DNA of 24,810 bases from Roseiarcus sp043784465 (GTDB lineage Bacteria > Pseudomonadota > Alphaproteobacteria > Rhizobiales > Beijerinckiaceae): NCBI GenBank assembly GCA_043784465.1, contig JAYVYJ010000173.1, positions 1 through 24,810 of the forward strand, written 5' to 3'. A program made the position numbers and the translations under genes. Positions 8,485 to 16,177 of the stretch are shown here, piece by piece. Position 1 is the stretch's first letter. Each line of letters begins with the position of its first letter. The notes below the pieces were generated by a model, which saw only the letters and a list, made by a program, of their open reading frames with translations, was not told the origin of the DNA and ran no database searches.

Positions 8485-9389
8485 AGCGCAATCTTCTGCG
8501 CGCGCAGCCGCTGCTTGAACACATCCAGACCCTGCGCACGAATGAGATCGCGCGCCTCGTCGATCTTGGCGTCGATCAGCAGGAACACCCACAACCCATG
8601 CAGCACATGAAACACGAAGCCGATGCGCCCGTCGAGGAAGCCGAGACGGAACACATAGCGATAAACGAACAGCAACACCGCACGCAGATAGAGAGGCGCA
8701 CGCCCGTAGACGGAGTTCTTGAGGAACCGGTTGCGCGCGGCGGCCCCTGCGCCCGCCTCGACCCGGCCGTCCTCTTCAAACAAAGGTTGCTCGCGGTTGA
8801 TCGCGTCGACCATCGCCAGCGTCGCATAGCGGTTGTGCTTGGCGGTCCAGGCGTCAATTCCGGCAAGGTTGTGGTCGACGAGATCGCCGCCCTCCAGCAA
8901 CACGGCGCGGCCCCGCGTGAGCGTCATGTGTTCGTCCATCCAGCGCTGCTCCATCTCCGCCGCGCCTTGGCGCCACAGCCGCAACAGCACAACGGGGTAG
9001 TAGCGGCCATGCCGGATCCACTTCTCGCGGAAAATGAATTTTCGGCGCACCTCGACGCCGGTGACGTCGCGGGGAAGGGTCGGCAGCAGGCGGTTGAGCG
9101 CCGGCCATGCGCGCTCCTCGAAATATTCGTCGCAATCGATCCGCATCACCCAATCGGTCACAGGCGCGGCGGCCTCCAGACCCCAGCGGAACTGATCGGC
9201 ATGGTTCTTGAATGAATGCTGCAAAACCTCGGCGCCATGGCGCTGCGCCGTGGCGACAGTCGCGTCGGTTGAAAAGCTGTCAATCACCACAATGCGCTCG
9301 ACCCAAGGCGCGATGCGCGACAGGCATCGCTCCATGTGAATTTCTTCGTTGTAGCTGAGGACGATCAGCGTGATCGGCAGTTTCGTCAC
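8481..9389 (-). CDS. GT2 family glycosyltransferase, WaaE/KdtX-like
   Basis: A 302-residue GT-A glycosyltransferase. The N-terminus has ITLIVLSYNEEIHMERCLSR, then IVVIDSFSTDAT (about 34-45) and the metal/nucleotide-binding WVMRIDCDEYFE, i.e. the D-x-D of the GT2 fold. This arrangement, with the long C-terminal region containing FLKNSVYGRAPLYLRAVLLF and weakly hydrophobic stretches, resembles WaaE/KdtX-type enzymes that add a hexose in LPS core or related glycans. The start is a GTG (9387-9389), set by its overlap with the TGA of the upstream oxidoreductase (sequence GTGA); the gene likewise ends in an overlap with the next ATG. It is probably peripheral to the inner membrane. The acceptor is unknown. 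Confidence 0.9.
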   Translation of the reverse strand: MTKLPITLIVLSYNEEIHMERCLSRIAPWVERIVVIDSFSTDATVATAQRHGAEVLQHSFKNHADQFRWGLEAAAPVTDWVMRIDCDEYFEERAWPALNRLLPTLPRDVTGVEVRRKFIFREKWIRHGRYYPVVLLRLWRQGAAEMEQRWMDEHMTLTRGRAVLLEGGDLVDHNLAGIDAWTAKHNRYATLAMVDAINREQPLFEEDGRVEAGAGAAARNRFLKNSVYGRAPLYLRAVLLFVYRYVFRLGFLDGRIGFVFHVLHGLWVFLLIDAKIDEARDLIRAQGLDVFKQRLRAQKIAL

Positions 9390-11479
9390 AACGGCGACGC
9401 GCGCAGCGCTTCCTCGATGGCGATGGTGGCGCGGGAGACCGCGTCGATCTCCTCCAGCGCAATGGGCGCTGGCGCCTTGCCCCGCGCGGCGGCGAGGAAA
9501 GCCGCCACCAGCGCGCCCTGCCCCTTGTCCTGAGCGGCCTTGACGGCGCGGGCCTTGCCGCCCGCATGGATTGTGAGTTCGTGGAAATCTTCAAGCGTCA
9601 CTGCACGACCGGCGCCGAACGCCTCCAGATATTCCTTGGGCAACGAGGGATCGCCGAGCGAGGAATAAATGACCGTGCCCACCGATCCGTCCGCGAAACG
9701 CAGGATCGCCGACACCGCATCGCCATGCCCCTGCGCGGCGGCGGCCTGCACATCGACGGGGAGCGAGCCGCACAGATAAGTGAGGCTGTCGACAAAATGA
9801 CAGGCCTCGCCCAGGATGCGCCCGCCGCCCTCCTCGCGCTGAATCCACGAGTCGCCCGGAATTGCGCCCGCGTTGACGCGGTAGATCATCATCAGCGGAC
9901 CCGAGCGGGGTTCAAGCGCCTGTTTGGCCTGACTTAGCAAAGGCGCGAAGCGCCGGTTGAAGCCAACCGTCAAGACGGCCTGCGAAGCGCGAGCGGCGTC
10001 GATCACGGCGTCGAGCGAATCGCGGTCGAGGGCCAGCGGCTTCTCGCAGAAAACGTGCTTGTTGGCGGCGAGCGCCTGAGCCGCGATGCGCGCGTGGCTG
10101 TCGTGCCGCGTCGCCACGAACACGGCATGCGTGTCGGCGTCGCCGAGCGCGGCGGCGAGATCTGTGGAGGCCTTCGCGAAGCCGAATTTCTCCGACGAAT
10201 GGCTGGCGCTCAAGCCGGTCTTTGTGACGACGCTGGTGAGCGCGACGCCGTCCGCCTTGCGCACCTTGGGCAACAGAACGCCGCGCGCATAATTGCCCAG
10301 GCCCACGAAAGCCACACCCAGCTTGCCACGCTGCGGCGGCGCCTTGACGATCACGCGCTCCACCGACGCGGGCGCACCATAGGTCAGCAGCATCGCCAGA
10401 TGCGGCTCGCCGCGCTCCATCACCTCATAGGCCTTCTCGGCTTCCTGAATCGCGAAGCGATGCGTCACGTAAGCCTTCGGCGTGACGCGCCCCTCTTCGA
10501 TCAGGCCCAGAAACGCCTCCATGTTGCGCTGTTGGGTCCAGCGCACATAGGGCAAGGGATAATCGTGCCCGGCAAATTCATAAGAAGGATCGCCGCGCCC
10601 CGGTCCGTAGGACATCGAGAGCTTGAGTTCGAGTTCGCGCTTGTAAAACGGCTCCCGGTCGATGGTCATGCCGACCAATCCGACGACGACGATGCGCCCC
10701 TTGGGGCGGCTGATCTCGGCGGCCTGATTGATCGGCTCGCTCGATTTGGAGGAGGCCGTGACGATCACGGCGTCCGCGCCCATTCCCGTCCGCGCCAGCG
10801 TGACCTCGGCGAGACCCTCGCTCAGCGCGACGTCGGCGCCCAACTGGCTCGCCAGCGCCGCCCGCGCAGGGTTGGGATCGAAGCCGATCACCCGGCAGCC
10901 GTTGGCTTTGAGAATCTGCACCGTCAGGAGACCAATCAAGCCCAGACCCATCACGACGATGGTTTCGCCCAGCGTCGGCGCCGCCTGCCGCACCCCCTGC
11001 AACGCGATGGCGCCAAGCGTCACGAAGCTCGCGTCCTCGTCGTCCACGTTCGCCGGCACGCGCACGCAAAGGTTCTTGGGCACCGCATTGATTTCGGCAT
11101 GATTGGCCATAGCCGCGCCCGCGCAGGCCACCCGGTCGCCGGGCTGGAAGCCCGCGACGTCCCGCCCTACCGCGATCGCCTCGCCCACAAGGCTGTAGCC
11201 CAGCGGAATCGGCGTATCGAGCTTGGCGAACACCTTGTCGAAGGTTGGCTTCAGGCCCTCCTTGCGCGCGTTGACCAGCACTCGGCGCACGAGGTCGGGC
11301 CGCGCCGCCGCCTTGCCGACCAGCGAGGATTTGGCGAGTTGCATCAGCTGCCGTTCGGTGCCGGAACTGATGAGCGAAACCCGTGTCGCAACCAGCACTT
11401 CACCGGGGCCGAGAGCCGGCGCCGGCACCTCGGCCACTTTGAGTTCGCCGCTTCGATAGTTCTGTTGAACCTGTTTCAC
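9386..11479 (-). CDS. Bi-domain oxidoreductase: MDR-type dehydrogenase fused to Gfo/Idh/MocA domain
   Basis: A 697-residue two-domain enzyme found in surface-polysaccharide loci. Residues 1-370 form a medium-chain dehydrogenase with Rossmann motif GLGLIG (178-183). Residues about 386-697 form a Gfo/Idh/MocA domain with GLGNYA (393-398), the EKPLALD motif (479-485) and a C-terminal sheet region. The first half lacks the expected zinc ligands: the usual C-G-T-D site reads SSGTE (38-42), the usual GHE reads GYS (94-96), and the structural four-Cys loop is absent. The start is GTG at 11477-11479, overlapping the TGA of the heparinase gene; the resulting VKQVQQNYRSGE terminus matches the usual 'MKQVxQN' start. 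The product is presumably an unusual sugar made by oxidation/reduction, but no substrate can be assigned. Confidence 0.92.
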   Translation of the reverse strand: MKQVQQNYRSGELKVAEVPAPALGPGEVLVATRVSLISSGTERQLMQLAKSSLVGKAAARPDLVRRVLVNARKEGLKPTFDKVFAKLDTPIPLGYSLVGEAIAVGRDVAGFQPGDRVACAGAAMANHAEINAVPKNLCVRVPANVDDEDASFVTLGAIALQGVRQAAPTLGETIVVMGLGLIGLLTVQILKANGCRVIGFDPNPARAALASQLGADVALSEGLAEVTLARTGMGADAVIVTASSKSSEPINQAAEISRPKGRIVVVGLVGMTIDREPFYKRELELKLSMSYGPGRGDPSYEFAGHDYPLPYVRWTQQRNMEAFLGLIEEGRVTPKAYVTHRFAIQEAEKAYEVMERGEPHLAMLLTYGAPASVERVIVKAPPQRGKLGVAFVGLGNYARGVLLPKVRKADGVALTSVVTKTGLSASHSSEKFGFAKASTDLAAALGDADTHAVFVATRHDSHARIAAQALAANKHVFCEKPLALDRDSLDAVIDAARASQAVLTVGFNRRFAPLLSQAKQALEPRSGPLMMIYRVNAGAIPGDSWIQREEGGGRILGEACHFVDSLTYLCGSLPVDVQAAAAQGHGDAVSAILRFADGSVGTVIYSSLGDPSLPKEYLEAFGAGRAVTLEDFHELTIHAGGKARAVKAAQDKGQGALVAAFLAAARGKAPAPIALEEIDAVSRATIAIEEALRASPL

Positions 11480-13119
11480 GCCGCGGGCTCCCGCCAGATA
11501 AATTCCGATGTCACTTCGCTTGTCCCGGGCGCGACGTCCAGACAAAGCCGCCGCGTCGGGCGCTCCTGACCCATGTCGGGCCACCAGACCGCGTCCTCGC
11601 AGGTCAAGGCGACGGACGCGCAAAACCGCACTCGCGCCGCGCCGCGTTTCAACGTTGCGCCCGCTTCGTCAACGACGATTTCGACCTCGGGATGCAATAG
11701 GAACCCGATCCGGGCCGCGCGCGGCGGCCCGGCCATGCGATCGACGATCCTCAAGACGCCGCTCGTCAGATCGAACCCGCGCGCATGTTGGTGGGGCGAA
11801 AAGCCGTCGTGCGCGCCCTCGAACGCCAGCCGCTCCGGCTCGCAGACAAGCTCCCGCACCGTGACGTTGGGCCGCAGCCCGCAGCGGAACGCGCCGAAGA
11901 ACTCCGCCTGATCCAGCCCCTCGAAACACAGCGTGTTGTGAGACGCCGCCGTCCGCGAGGCTCGCCGCCGCTCCCCGTCGATATATTCATAAACGCCGGG
12001 GTCCACGATCATGCGCGAGCCTGCGACGCTCAATTCGAACGACAGCACGTCGCCATGCGCGTGGGCGGGCAACGCGTCGGGGCCGATGCGTCCGGCGTCG
12101 GCGACAAAATAATCGCCGCCCTCGCGACGGCCGAAATACCCCGCTTCCGGGTAGGCGAACACCGGCGCCGCCGCCGTCGCTTGTTTGAAAATCCGCGCGT
12201 AGGCCGCCAGACAGGCGCCGGGCGCGTACGCCATCGTCAGCCCGGAATCGTTGAACTGGGCCGGGCCGCCGTCGGGATGGGCGAGATCGGCGCAAACTTG
12301 CGCCATCCCCCGCAAAACCTCGTCCAGCGCGGGCGGCGCCGAATCGGCCAGCGCATGACGACATTCGAGAAGGTCGGCGAAAACCTGCGCGTGATAGGAT
12401 GGCGACCGCTCGAAATGCACGCCGTCGGGCAGCACCTGCGCCTCAAGTTCAGCCAGCAGCCGCCGCAAACCCTTGCGCCGCCAGCGCGCGGCCTCGCGAC
12501 CCGAGAAATAGGCGGAGGCCCAGATCAGCGCCTTGACGTTCTTGATGAGATGGTTGCCGCCGAGATCGGTCTCCAGATTGGCCTCCAGAAACCGCATCTG
12601 TCCGGCGAGGCTCGCCAGCACGGACGACGGCGTCAACCGACGCGCGCCAAGCTGCTGCATCCAGACGACGACGCGCAGAGACAGCGCATAGGCGTTGTAG
12701 CTGTCCTTCCAGGCTCCGGGACGGTTGGGCGGGTTGGCGGCGATCCATTCGTCGATCAGAGCCAGCAACCGCGCGTCGTCGACCTCCTCCAGAAATTCCA
12801 TGTAGTGCAGGTTCATCCGCCAAAGCTGGTCGCACGAGTCCAAGGAAGGCGCAGTCCAATCGACTTTGCCCGCCATCGCCACAGCGCGCCCGAGGAACGT
12901 GAACCCATCCTGCGCGATCATCCCGGCGCGCGGCGCAAACAGGGGCAAGGGCGGCGCCTCCGCCCGCTCGGGAGCCGAAAGCGTTTGCGTCCGCGCCGGC
13001 CAGCGGTCGCGCACCGCCCGCCGCACCGTCAGCGCGAGACGACGCCACAACTGGCGCGGCGGCACTTGGCGCGCGAAGGCGATGGCGCGGCGCGCGCGCT
13101 TGAGCGAAGACAGAGCCAT
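11476..13119 (-). CDS. Heparinase II/III-like family protein
   Basis: A 547-residue member of the heparinase II/III-like group encoded inside polysaccharide clusters. An alpha-toroid region (about 60-300) carries WRMNLHYMEFLEEVDD, NRPGAWKDSYNAY, DLGGNHLIKN and FERSPSYHAQV. The C-terminal beta-sandwich has HAHGDVLSFELSVAGSRMIV, DPGVYEYIDGERRR and the ASHNTLCFEGLDQAEFF stretch, including the conserved catalytic-region His and Tyr. Known relatives are lyases cleaving uronic-acid glycosidic bonds. No signal peptide is visible: the N-terminus is a basic, Arg-rich stretch, so the protein may be cytosolic or membrane-associated rather than periplasmic. The ATG is at 13117-13119, three bases after the upstream stop; the end overlaps the bi-domain oxidoreductase start. 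It could act in biosynthesis or quality control of the glycan instead of degradation. Confidence 0.92.
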   Translation of the reverse strand: MALSSLKRARRAIAFARQVPPRQLWRRLALTVRRAVRDRWPARTQTLSAPERAEAPPLPLFAPRAGMIAQDGFTFLGRAVAMAGKVDWTAPSLDSCDQLWRMNLHYMEFLEEVDDARLLALIDEWIAANPPNRPGAWKDSYNAYALSLRVVVWMQQLGARRLTPSSVLASLAGQMRFLEANLETDLGGNHLIKNVKALIWASAYFSGREAARWRRKGLRRLLAELEAQVLPDGVHFERSPSYHAQVFADLLECRHALADSAPPALDEVLRGMAQVCADLAHPDGGPAQFNDSGLTMAYAPGACLAAYARIFKQATAAAPVFAYPEAGYFGRREGGDYFVADAGRIGPDALPAHAHGDVLSFELSVAGSRMIVDPGVYEYIDGERRRASRTAASHNTLCFEGLDQAEFFGAFRCGLRPNVTVRELVCEPERLAFEGAHDGFSPHQHARGFDLTSGVLRIVDRMAGPPRAARIGFLLHPEVEIVVDEAGATLKRGAARVRFCASVALTCEDAVWWPDMGQERPTRRLCLDVAPGTSEVTSEFIWREPAA

Positions 13120-13122
13120 CGT

Positions 13123-14376
13123 TCAGCGCGCGAGCGCCGCTTCGCGGATCGGCCGCCGCGCCGCTACGTCGCCGAGCAGCGTCAGGAACCGCGCCGCCAC
13201 CTTCGCCCGGTCCAGATTGAGATCGGCGTAGGCGCGCCCCGCCCGGCCAAATTGCACGCACAAGGCGGGATCGCCCGCGAGCCGGCGCATCGCGGCGACC
13301 AGTTGCGCCGCGCTCTCGGGCGTAATGGCGATCCCTGAGCCCGCCGCGTCGAGCACATCCTGCGCCTCGCCTTCGACGCCCAGAATGATCGGGCATTGCA
13401 TCGCCATCGCCTCCGACATCTTCGAGGGATAGACGGTCTTGAACGTGTCGGAACGCTTGAGCAAAATCAGGCTCGCGTCCGTGGCGCTCCACAGCCCCGG
13501 CATCTCGGCCTTGGGCCGTTGCCCCAGCATCACGACATTGTCGAGCCCGCGCCGGTCGCGCTCCGCCCGCAGCCGCGCCTCCTCCGCCCCGCCGCCCGCC
13601 ATCAGGAACGCGAAACGCGGGTCGCCCCTCAAGATTTCGGCGGCTTCAAGAACCGTGTCGAGACCGTGCGCCATGCCATGCGTGCCGACATAGGCGCCCA
13701 CGAATTTGCCTTCCAGCCCCAGCCGCCGCTTGACCTCGGAAGCATCGGACGAGCGCGTGAAGGCGGAGAGGTCGGCGCCGTTCATGAATATCGCAATCCG
13801 CGAAGCGTCGCCGCAGCGTGCGGCGATGTGAGGCACGAACCCGCGCGTCAGCGAAACGATGGCGTCGGCCTGCCGGTAGGCGAACGCCTCCAGCCCTTCC
13901 AGAAACCGGATGGCGACACCCTTGTTCATTGCGCCCACCGCGACGATGCTTTCGGGCCAGATGTCGCGAATCTCCAGCACCCACGGCGCGCGCTTGACGA
14001 GGCGTGCGAAGACGCCGACCAGCCCGCAGAAGAATTGTGGCGAGGTCGTCACCACCACATCGGCCTTGGGCAGAAATGGCAACGCCAGCACCGCCGCGAC
14101 CATGTAGCTCATGTAATTGAGCACCCGCGGCATAAACCCCTCGTTGGCGGCGAGCCAGGTCCACAGCCTCACGATCTTTACGCCGTCGCGGGTCTCGGAT
14201 TGCCAGAGCTTGTTCTTGAAGCCGGGGTAAATCTTGCCGTGCGGATGGTTGGGCGCGCAAGTCACCACGGTCACGTCGGCCCCAGAGGCCGCCCACGCCC
14301 GGCAATGCTCGGAGGTGCGCGAAGCCGGCGCGTTGACCTCGGGGGGGTAGTAATGCGTAAAAAATAGGATCTTCAA
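13123..14376 (-). CDS. GT4 family glycosyltransferase, WbuB-like (first gene of the operon)
   Basis: A 417-residue GT-B enzyme resembling WbuB-type GT4 glycosyltransferases. The N-terminus reads KILFFTHYYPPEVNAPASRT; further on come VTVVTCAPNHPHGKIYPGFK, VLEIRDIWPESIVAVGAM, FMNGADLSAF, and the donor-binding region FKTVYPSKMSEAMAMQCPII. WbuB-like enzymes often transfer an aminosugar such as FucNAc to a lipid-linked acceptor, which would fit the neighbouring wecB, but specificity is inference. No ATG opens this frame. I start at the TTG at 14374-14376 because a run reading GGGGGGAG ends 9 bases upstream and the protein then begins MKILFF as family members do; another TTG at 14380-14382 is only 3 bases from that site. 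It is the promoter-proximal gene, divergent from wecB across 86 bases. Confidence 0.9.
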   Translation of the reverse strand: MKILFFTHYYPPEVNAPASRTSEHCRAWAASGADVTVVTCAPNHPHGKIYPGFKNKLWQSETRDGVKIVRLWTWLAANEGFMPRVLNYMSYMVAAVLALPFLPKADVVVTTSPQFFCGLVGVFARLVKRAPWVLEIRDIWPESIVAVGAMNKGVAIRFLEGLEAFAYRQADAIVSLTRGFVPHIAARCGDASRIAIFMNGADLSAFTRSSDASEVKRRLGLEGKFVGAYVGTHGMAHGLDTVLEAAEILRGDPRFAFLMAGGGAEEARLRAERDRRGLDNVVMLGQRPKAEMPGLWSATDASLILLKRSDTFKTVYPSKMSEAMAMQCPIILGVEGEAQDVLDAAGSGIAITPESAAQLVAAMRRLAGDPALCVQFGRAGRAYADLNLDRAKVAARFLTLLGDVAARRPIREAALAR

Positions 14377-14462
14377 GCCCAAGATCTCCCCCCGCCATGA
14401 TTCCGGCGCCCCGCCCGGCCAGAACCCGCCGCCTTTGACCCAAACAAACCCCCGAGATCAAG
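14377..14462. promoter_or_regulatory. Divergent intergenic region between the glycan operon and wecB
   Basis: An 86-base spacer between two outward-facing start codons, so it should hold the promoters for the leftward glycan operon and for wecB. It contains a TTGACC (14435-14440, plus strand) resembling a -35 box, but a matching -10 box would fall on the wecB start codon, so I do not call a promoter. No EcfG-type motif or clear operator dyad was found. Placement of promoters here is inferred from gene orientation only. Confidence 0.35.
14386..14393 (-). promoter_or_regulatory. Strong Shine-Dalgarno that decides a TTG start
   Basis: On the minus strand this reads GGGGGGAG, followed by ATC, TTG, GGC, TTG. 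The spacing from the last base to the second TTG is 9 bases, and to the first only 3, favouring the second as initiation codon for the WbuB-like glycosyltransferase. It is one of the best ribosome-binding sites in the window, which fits a gene leading a translationally coupled operon. Confidence 0.7.
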
Positions 14463-15656
14463 ATGACCCCGACTGACCGCCTCGACCTGCCGACTTACAG
14501 AGTCGACTTGATCGTCGGCGCCCGCCCCAATTTCGTGAAGATCGCACCCATCGTGCGCGCGCTCAAAGCCCGGGGGACGTTTGCGCCGCGCCTGATCCAT
14601 ACAGGCCAGCATTATGACTTTCTCATGGATCGCGTGTTCTTCGAGGAATTGCGCATCCCCGCCCCGGACGTGAACCTGAAGATCGGCTCGGGCGCCGCCT
14701 CTGAACAAGTGGCCAAGATGATGCTCGCGCTGCATCCCTTATTCGTCTCGGACCGCCCGCATCTGCTGATCGTGGTGGGGGACGTCAACTCGACGGTCGC
14801 GGCCGCCTTCGTCGCGTCGTCGCTGCGCATCCCCATCGCGCATGTCGAGGCGGGCCTGCGTTCGTTCGACCGGGAAATGCCGGAGGAACTTAACCGCCTC
14901 GTGGTCGACCAGCTTTCCGACCTGCATTTCGTCACCGAACGGGAGGCCGAGACCAATCTGCTGGCCGAGCGGGTGGCCAGAGAGCGCATCAAGTTCGTCG
15001 GCAACGTGATGATCGACACGGCTTATGACGCGCTCGACCGCGCGATTCCCGCCGGCGCGACGTTGGCGACGGCGGGCGCGACGCCCGCGTTCCGGGCGCG
15101 GGCGGCTTCGGGCTTTGGCTTTGCGACGCTGCACCGACCTTCCAACGTCGACGATCCTGTGAAGCTGAGGGCGTTGGTCGATGCGCTCGTCAAGGTTTCG
15201 GACACGCTGCCGCTGGTGTTCGCCGTCCATCCGCGCACGCGCGCCAATCTTGAGAAGGCGGGGCTGGCGGATCGGTTGAACGCGCCGGGCCTGCTCGTCT
15301 GCGAGCCTCTCCCCTATCTCGCCTCGCTGGGCCTGATGCGCGAGGCGAAGGTGGTGATCACCGATTCCGGCGGGATGCAGGAAGAGACGACGGCGCTTGG
15401 CGTCCCTTGCATCACAGTACGCGACAACACCGAACGCCCGATCACCGTGACGGAAGGCACCAACACGCTGATCGGCGCCGACCCCGCGCGCATCGGCCCT
15501 GTCGTGGCCGACATTTTGGCGACGGGGGGGAAGCGAGGGCGCAAGCCGACGCTGTGGGACGGCAAGGCGGCGGAGAGGATTGCAGCGGAGGCGGAAGCTT
15601 TCTTGGGGATGCGCTACTCCCCTCACAACTCAGCGATTTCCGTCTCTAAAAGCTAA
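14463..15656 (+). CDS. wecB: Non-hydrolysing UDP-N-acetylglucosamine 2-epimerase
   Basis: A 397-residue WecB-type epimerase interconverting UDP-GlcNAc and UDP-ManNAc in the cytosol. The sequence has DLIVGARPNFVKIAPIVRAL near the start, IHTGQHYDFLMDR, LIVVGDVNSTVAAAF, IPIAHVEAGLRSFDREMPEE, NRLVVDQLSD, HRPSNVDD, ITDSGGMQEETTALGVP and RDNTERPITVTEGTN, together covering both Rossmann lobes and the active-site cleft. Length is slightly above the usual 370-380 because of short N- and C-terminal extensions. The ATG at 14463 follows a purine-rich GAG at about 6 bases. UDP-ManNAc can be used directly or oxidised to UDP-ManNAcA for O-antigen or exopolysaccharide, and the divergent glycosyltransferase operon is the natural consumer. 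No dehydrogenase of the WecC type is present in the window. Confidence 0.95.
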   Translation: MTPTDRLDLPTYRVDLIVGARPNFVKIAPIVRALKARGTFAPRLIHTGQHYDFLMDRVFFEELRIPAPDVNLKIGSGAASEQVAKMMLALHPLFVSDRPHLLIVVGDVNSTVAAAFVASSLRIPIAHVEAGLRSFDREMPEELNRLVVDQLSDLHFVTEREAETNLLAERVARERIKFVGNVMIDTAYDALDRAIPAGATLATAGATPAFRARAASGFGFATLHRPSNVDDPVKLRALVDALVKVSDTLPLVFAVHPRTRANLEKAGLADRLNAPGLLVCEPLPYLASLGLMREAKVVITDSGGMQEETTALGVPCITVRDNTERPITVTEGTNTLIGADPARIGPVVADILATGGKRGRKPTLWDGKAAERIAAEAEAFLGMRYSPHNSAISVSKS

Positions 15657-15661
15657 AGCGG

Positions 15662-15679
15662 GGCCGCCATTGGGCGGTC
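15662..15679 (+). terminator. Possible weak terminator hairpin after wecB
   Basis: GGCCGCC (15662-15668), loop ATTG, GGCGGTC (15673-15679) forms a 7-pair stem with one G-U pair, six bases past the wecB stop. There is no T-run after it, so it is at best a weak or Rho-assisted terminator. Confidence 0.35.
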
Positions 15680-15731
15680 GTGCTTACACGGCGCGATGGT
15701 TGACCTGGCTAGGCAGCGGAACACAGAACAA

Positions 15732-15749
15732 AGCCGCCCGAAGGCGGCT
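15732..15749 (-). terminator. Intrinsic terminator with UUCG tetraloop for the small exported-protein gene
   Basis: Read on the minus strand, AGCCGCC-TTCG-GGCGGCT is followed at once by TTGTTCT. A 7-pair G/C-rich stem with the highly stable UUCG loop and a U-rich 3' side is a convincing Rho-independent terminator. It lies 63 bases beyond the stop of the small gene at 15813-16118 and is oriented for it. On the plus strand the same hairpin could back up wecB termination but lacks a T-run there. Confidence 0.75.
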
Positions 15750-15812
15750 CTGAGCTTCTCATCGAAAGTTAGCGACGCAATAGAACGCGCCGTACACATG
15801 GTTCCTTCGAAA

Positions 15813-16118
15813 TTAATCGCAATTCGTGGTCGTGCGGGTCTCGGTGTTGCCTACATCGTCAGTGCGACGAACCGACTTGGTCTGACAGCCCTCGTCGGTC
15901 GCACGCTTCTCGATCACCGTGTCATGGCTCTCTTCTTCGATACCTATAATGCAAGTTCCGATAGGTCCGATGTGAAATCCGACGGCGCAGTCGACTCGCT
16001 GAACATTCGTCGTTGTGTCGTGAATACCCGGAGACATGGCCGCTTGCGCAATGCCTGTCGAAAGCAAAGCGGAGAGAGAGACGACAGCGGCGGCGGAAAC
16101 GAGCGAACGAATATACAT
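15813..16118 (-). CDS. Small exported cysteine-containing protein, function unknown
   Basis: A 101-residue protein with a clean Sec signal peptide: MYIRSLVSAAAVV, a hydrophobic core, and a likely cleavage after AQA at residue 26. The mature part (about 75 residues) has four cysteines (44, 56, 78, 100), enough for two disulfides in the periplasm, and ends in a polar repeat-like KSVRRTDDVGNTETRTTTNC. I recall similar short periplasmic proteins with a Cys...'KxVxKTDxxGNxxTxKxTxC' ending from rhizobial-type genomes as uncharacterised; I cannot assign a role. The ATG at 16116-16118 has GAGGG about 8 bases upstream. An EcfG-consensus promoter precedes it and a UUCG terminator follows, making a self-contained monocistronic unit, probably induced under general stress. 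Confidence 0.8.
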   Translation of the reverse strand: MYIRSLVSAAAVVSLSALLSTGIAQAAMSPGIHDTTTNVQRVDCAVGFHIGPIGTCIIGIEEESHDTVIEKRATDEGCQTKSVRRTDDVGNTETRTTTNCD

Positions 16119-16152
16119 GGCGTGGCCCTCATGTTGAAACTAACGCCAGGAA

Positions 16153-16177
16153 AACGGCGGGCGAAACGAATGGTTCC
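16153..16177 (-). promoter_or_regulatory. EcfG (general stress sigma factor) type promoter
   Basis: On the minus strand GGAAC (16177 down to 16173) and CGTT (16156 down to 16153) are separated by exactly 16 bases, a full match to the alphaproteobacterial EcfG promoter consensus GGAAC-N16/17-CGTT known from the PhyR-NepR-EcfG system. The predicted transcription start near 16146 gives a leader of about 28 bases including a Shine-Dalgarno, ending at the ATG of the small exported protein. My scan by eye of the other GGAAC/GTTCC sites in the window found none with a correctly spaced partner. Confidence 0.72.

Noticed and set aside
10055..11569. 504-codon plus-strand open frame opposite the bi-domain oxidoreductase
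   Set aside because: Low-complexity Arg/His/Leu-rich translation, no motif, entirely antisense to a well-supported gene.
11785..13338. 517-codon plus-strand open frame opposite the heparinase-like gene
   Set aside because: Same reasoning: Arg-rich, no family resemblance, mirrors third-position G+C bias of the real gene.
14435..14440. TTGACC as a -35 box for wecB
   Set aside because: A -10 box at normal spacing would fall on the wecB start codon, leaving no room for a transcription start.
15784..15805. AACG...GTTCC pair resembling a second EcfG promoter (minus strand)
   Set aside because: The spacer is 13 bases instead of 16-17, and it lies downstream of the only gene it could serve.
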